Shown here piece after piece: positions 60,821 through 64,000 of a stretch of DNA of 64,000 bases (positions within the stretch are counted from its first letter, which is position 1; the number at the start of each line of letters is the position of its first letter). The notes beneath the pieces were generated by a model. The model saw only the letters and a list, made by a program, of their open reading frames with translations, searched no databases and was not told the DNA's origin. The DNA comes from Bacillota bacterium. GTDB taxonomy: Bacteria > Bacillota > Clostridia > Acetivibrionales > DTU013. Position numbers and translations under genes: made by a program. The stretch is taken from NCBI GenBank assembly GCA_023412915.1, contig JAEZRE010000005.1, positions 79,850-143,849 of the forward strand. The letters run 5' to 3'.

Positions 60821-61509
60821 ACCGGAGTAGGCATCTTTGAAAGATAATCCCTGATAGTGTCCGAGATGAGTGCATGACCGGCTTCATTCGGATGGATGCC
60901 GTCCTCGCAGAAAAGGTTTATGTAATTTCTGCTTTCCAGGAAGGCCTTCCTGATGTCTATCAGCGGGACATTCTTGAACGTCGCAAGCTTTACGACCGCA
61001 ATGTTATACATCTCGTGCCACCTGTAGATGTGCTCCACGTCGCCGAGCCAGCGCAGTATATTATCGGCATTCAGGTTTTTGGATATCCAGTCGAAATATT
61101 TTTTTGCATTCAGCGGCGGCAGTGAAAAAACGACCGGTTTGCTGCCGCTTGCCGCTACACTGTCAATGGCATTGGAATACAGCACTTCGAATTCATCGAG
61201 AGGAGTATTCGGAATATGTTCGTCATCGGGACGTTCGGATACTTCCTTCCAATTAAAATCGCAATCATTGCCTCCAAACTCGAGCACGGTATATTTGTAG
61301 CAGGATAATTCCGGTTCATGCCTTTCAATCAGTTTTTTGCCGGTAGTGATTGTGCAGCCGAACTTAGCGTAATTTTCGACCTTGATACCGGTGTTGGCTC
61401 CGAACAGATTGGCAAAGCTGTTCCTGAGGTATGTATATTTGCCCCGGATACCGTCGAATACCACGCCTTTAACTATAGAATCGCCAAAAGCGCAAATGGA
61501 ATCTATCAA
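60814..61509 (-). CDS. SGNH/GDSL family hydrolase
   Basis: A 231-residue esterase-type hydrolase: ICAFGDSIVKGVVFDG is block I with the catalytic Ser, FGGNDCDFNW contains the block III Asn, and DGIHPNEAGHALIS is block V with the Asp-His pair. No signal peptide, so it acts in the cytoplasm. I prefer the TTG at 61509, 7 nt after GAGGTG on this strand; the GTG at 61518 lies inside that site. Confidence 0.85.
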   Translation of the reverse strand: MIDSICAFGDSIVKGVVFDGIRGKYTYLRNSFANLFGANTGIKVENYAKFGCTITTGKKLIERHEPELSCYKYTVLEFGGNDCDFNWKEVSERPDDEHIPNTPLDEFEVLYSNAIDSVAASGSKPVVFSLPPLNAKKYFDWISKNLNADNILRWLGDVEHIYRWHEMYNIAVVKLATFKNVPLIDIRKAFLESRNYINLFCEDGIHPNEAGHALISDTIRDYLSKMPTPVF

Positions 61510-61684
61510 AAATATCACCTCATTTGTAACGATTTGTTTTTATAATCTAATAATCAAAATTATATTATGCAATAATATATATGTCAATACATGAGAAATC
61601 ATAATATATTGTTATTTGCATTATCTGATTATACATAGTAGAATATTGTTTGTAGCCTGGCCACAGAGATATAGGAGGGACCGT

Positions 61685-62233
61685 ATGGAAGAGCTGATAC
61701 AACTGAAGATGAAGCTTAATTCGGAACGCCCGGTATCATGGACGGAATTTCCCGACATAGGCCTCTACAAGGATCAGGTGGTTTCCTACCTCCAAAGGCA
61801 GCTGATCGATTTCGAAGGTGACGGGCAGATAACTTCAGCCATGATAAACAACTACATCAAGGATAAGCTGCTGCCACGCGCCGATGGAAAGAAATACTCG
61901 AGGGAGCATCTTGCAGGCCTCACCGAGATAGGGCTTCTGAAGCAGGTGCTGTCTGTGAGGGATACCGGCTTTTTACTCCAAAAGGAGCTCGGCGAGAACC
62001 CGCCAGAAGGTTTCTATGATAAGTTCAGAACCATACTGGACAAGGCGCTGAATGAAACGTCAGGGCACATCGATCAGGACTGGGAAGTCGGCGCGCTTTC
62101 GGAAGTTGCGCTGACACTTGCGGTTTCAAGCTACTGCAGCAAGCTTGCCTGTGAGAGACTTATAGAAATTATCAGAATAAAGGAAGCAGGCGCGGAACAG
62201 AAAAAGCCCGATAAAGCAGAAAAAGCCCGGTAA
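61685..62233 (+). CDS. DUF1836 family protein
   Basis: A 182-residue protein: WTEFPDIGLYKDQVVSYLQR, then ITSAMINNYIKDKLLPRADG and KKYSREHLAGLTEIGLLKQV. The middle is a helix-turn-helix of the MerR-like kind, which is what DUF1836 is thought to be. A DNA-binding role is likely; targets unknown. GGAGGG lies 4-5 nt before the ATG. The Lys/Ala-rich C-terminus (KKPDKAEKAR) is part of the repeat array listed next. Confidence 0.85.
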   Translation: MEELIQLKMKLNSERPVSWTEFPDIGLYKDQVVSYLQRQLIDFEGDGQITSAMINNYIKDKLLPRADGKKYSREHLAGLTEIGLLKQVLSVRDTGFLLQKELGENPPEGFYDKFRTILDKALNETSGHIDQDWEVGALSEVALTLAVSSYCSKLACERLIEIIRIKEAGAEQKKPDKAEKAR

Positions 62234-62292
62234 AACGGAAAAGCCCATTAAAACGGAAAAGCCCCGATAAAGCAGAAAAAGCCCGGCAATGC
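62201..62292 (+). repeat. Five ~19-bp tandem repeats across a gene end
   Basis: Units AAAAAGCCCGATAAAGCAG-like begin at 62201, 62220, 62239, 62257 and 62276. The first two lie in the last codons of the DUF1836 gene, the others after its stop. Confidence 0.85.
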
Positions 62293-62393
62293 ATAGAAGC
62301 TCGTTGAAATGGCAGATGCAGACCTAAAACGGATTGAATACCAGGCGCAGAATATCAGGCGTCGGAGACGAAATAAGGAGCGAAACTGATAAA

Positions 62394-62906
62394 ATGGAAT
62401 TTCACAGAGCGTCGGAAGAAGACGCGCAAAGAATAATGGAAATAATCGGACAGGCCCAGGGATACCTGAAGGCCCAGGGTGTGAACCAATGGCAGAACAA
62501 TTATCCGAACATTTCAACTGTCATGAACGACATAGATAATCAGGATTGTTATGTGCTGCGGGACAGCGGCAGGGTAATCGCCACAGTGACAGTGGTTTTC
62601 GGAAGGGAAAAGACCTACGCCGCGATATATGAGGGTGAGTGGCTCAGCAGCAACGAGTACGCCACGATCCACAGGCTGGCAGTGGACGCGGGATATAAGG
62701 GAAGAGGCCTGGCTTCCCTGATCATAGGCAATATTGAAACAATGTGCCGCAGCGGGGGTATCTCCAGCATACGGGTCGACACCCACCGTCAGAACGCTTC
62801 AATGAAAAGAATGCTGATAAAAAACGGGTTTACATATTGCGGGGTAATTTATCTCTCGGATAATAGCGAAAGGGTAGCCTTTGAGAAATTATTGCCTTGT
62901 ATTTAG
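62394..62906 (+). CDS. GNAT family N-acetyltransferase
   Basis: A 170-residue acetyltransferase: HRASEEDAQRIMEIIGQAQG and GVNQWQNNYPN at the start, the acetyl-CoA loop LAVDAGYKGRGLASLIIGNI, and MLIKNGFTYCGVIYL at the end. The ATG at 62394 has AAGGAG about 13 nt upstream, rather far. Substrate unknown. Confidence 0.88.
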   Translation: MEFHRASEEDAQRIMEIIGQAQGYLKAQGVNQWQNNYPNISTVMNDIDNQDCYVLRDSGRVIATVTVVFGREKTYAAIYEGEWLSSNEYATIHRLAVDAGYKGRGLASLIIGNIETMCRSGGISSIRVDTHRQNASMKRMLIKNGFTYCGVIYLSDNSERVAFEKLLPCI

Positions 62907-63065
62907 GAAAAAATTTCATGCAGCGCGCTAGAGCTTGGATTCGTCATATTACTGTGATTCTTTTTACAGGCCCTTTTCATGGATCATCCAACCTTCTTCC
63001 ATAAACATATCGTTTTCTTTTATGTAAATCATTAAAGGTTACTATTTAATTTCCATTATGGTAAA

Positions 63066-63184
63066 CTGTCATAGAAGCTGAATCTTCAGCAATGGAGAGC
63101 GGGGGACGCATTAAATGGGGTGAAGCCGGTAAAACGGCGGGGTATACTCTTTTACCTAACCCGACAACTAACCTCGCAGGCTAC
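63066..63184 (+). ncRNA. ydaO/yuaA c-di-AMP riboswitch
   Basis: The leader of the NlpC/P60 gene carries the conserved pieces of the ydaO riboswitch in order: GAATCTTCAGCAA, GAGAGCGGGGGACGCA (63096-63111), ATGGGGTGAAGCC (63115-63127), a GGTAAAACGG hairpin, and ACCTAACCCGACAACTAACC with TCGCAGGC at 63154-63182. The GAGGAGG ribosome site follows at once. These riboswitches bind c-di-AMP and turn genes off; in Firmicutes they often control cell-wall hydrolases and potassium uptake. The boundaries are approximate. Confidence 0.85.
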
Positions 63185-63204
63185 AAAAAAGAGGAGGACA
63201 TATC

Positions 63205-63936
63205 ATGTCAAGGCCAGGCAAGTTTCTTATCACATCAGTAGCATTGATCTTATTTGTCTTTCTATCTTCGCAGATGGCTTTTGCAAGTTCCGTTACAGTA
63301 TTGAAAAAGGATATGAGGGGCGACGCTGTCACCGAACTCCAGAAATATCTCGGGAAGTTGGGATATATGGATATCGCTCCCACCGGGTATTACGGTGACA
63401 TCACGGAAGCTGCGGTAAAGGCTTTCCAGAAGGAATACGGTCTCGAACGGGACGGTATCGCGGGTAAACAGACTATCGGGAAAATCGAAACGCTTTCAGA
63501 TGGTAAAGCTCAGATATCAGCGAAGAGCGCCGTTATGACCAAGGCGTCAAGGGGCGAGGATTCGGTGGCCGATAAGCTGATCGGCTTTGCAAAACGTTTC
63601 ATTGGAGTCAGGTACAGATGGGGCGGAACGACACCTAAGGGATTCGACTGCTCGGGCTTCACAAAGTATGTATTCGATAACATAGGTGTCGACCTGAACA
63701 GGACTTCTACCTCGCAGGCAGCGCAGGGCGAACGTGTTTCAAAGTCCGGACTGCAGCCCGGCGACCTTGTGTTCTTCGATACGAACGGAGGACACAACCG
63801 TATAAACCATGTAGGAATCTACATCGGAGGAGGCAGGTTTATCCAGGCTTCTTCCACAGGCACCGGCGTTACGATATCGGATATCGATTCGGGTTTTTAC
63901 GCAAACACTTACATGACTGCCAGAAGAGTCCTATGA
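63205..63936 (+). CDS. Secreted NlpC/P60 cell-wall hydrolase with peptidoglycan-binding domain
   Basis: A 243-residue secreted endopeptidase. Signal peptide FLITSVALILFVFLSSQMAFA, cut near AFA-SS; a PG_binding_1 domain at about residues 38-92 (RGDAVTELQKYLGKLGYMD, TEAAVKAFQKEYGLERDG); an NlpC/P60 domain from about 125 (GVRYRWGGTTPKGFDCSGFT with catalytic Cys, INHVGIYIGGGRFIQAS with catalytic His). It cuts peptide bonds in peptidoglycan stems. GAGGAGG lies 8 nt before the ATG. Expression should fall when c-di-AMP is high, given the riboswitch. Confidence 0.93.
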   Translation: MSRPGKFLITSVALILFVFLSSQMAFASSVTVLKKDMRGDAVTELQKYLGKLGYMDIAPTGYYGDITEAAVKAFQKEYGLERDGIAGKQTIGKIETLSDGKAQISAKSAVMTKASRGEDSVADKLIGFAKRFIGVRYRWGGTTPKGFDCSGFTKYVFDNIGVDLNRTSTSQAAQGERVSKSGLQPGDLVFFDTNGGHNRINHVGIYIGGGRFIQASSTGTGVTISDIDSGFYANTYMTARRVL

Positions 63937-64000
63937 CAGACTGATTTGCGTGTTCGTCATATCTTTTTTACGGAAAAATAAAACATCTGCTGTGGCACCG

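Overview
The window looks like a chromosomal segment of an anaerobic, moderate-GC Firmicute of the class Clostridia. Four things point there: the block of two linked radical-SAM/DUF2344 genes, RNase G/E, L21, Prp, L27, ObgE and YhbY in the usual clostridial order; an L27 with the Prp-cleaved N-terminal extension; a GlgC/GlgD pair; and a ydaO-type c-di-AMP riboswitch in front of an NlpC/P60 hydrolase. AddAB replaces RecBCD. Naming a genus would be a guess.

Layout. 1-4.7 kb: a FIST sensor gene running off the left edge, divergent from a tightly coupled operon of a cytochrome b5-like protein, a cytosolic group 2-like [NiFe] hydrogenase (small and large subunit) and its maturation protease. 4.8-10 kb: a frameshifted anti-sigma-like membrane protein, an acyltransferase, a C_GCAxxG_C_C protein, a nucleoid-associated protein and an MFS transporter. 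10.3-17.4 kb: the conserved translation/ribosome block. 17.4-22.9 kb: a creatininase-family protein, a DUF4364 regulator, a QueG-like Fe-S protein and the glycogen genes glgCD, preceded by three tandem 49-bp repeats. 23-26.8 kb: a complete polar amino acid ABC transporter, an EamA exporter and a GNAT. 26.8-48.7 kb: an accessory region of small single-domain genes (many GNAT acetyltransferases, DinB-like proteins, HD hydrolases, a two-domain nucleotidyltransferase related to aminoglycoside adenylyltransferases), with several decayed genes. 48.7-56.9 kb: addB and addA. 57-64 kb: a polysaccharide deacetylase lipoprotein, an AraD-like epimerase, a rhomboid protease with TPR-like tail, an SGNH hydrolase, a DUF1836 protein, a GNAT and the riboswitch-controlled cell-wall hydrolase.

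Most notable non-coding signals: (i) a small stem-loop module in the leaders of both the radical-SAM gene at 10.3 kb and glgC at 20.0 kb, single in the first and in three 49-bp tandem copies in the second; (ii) two promoters, at 33.4 and 47.7 kb, with the same plan (TTGACA, LexA-like GAAC-N4-GTTT box in the 17-bp spacer, -10), suggesting SOS control of two small uncharacterised loci; (iii) short tandem repeats grown around the ends of several genes. Decay or odd starts recur: one frameshift at 4.83 kb, a stop codon splitting a methyltransferase at 31.48 kb, a truncated and frameshifted GNAT at 36.3 kb, and likely ATA and ATT starts at 29.34 and 58.34 kb. No tRNA, rRNA, CRISPR array, transposase or prophage gene was recognised.
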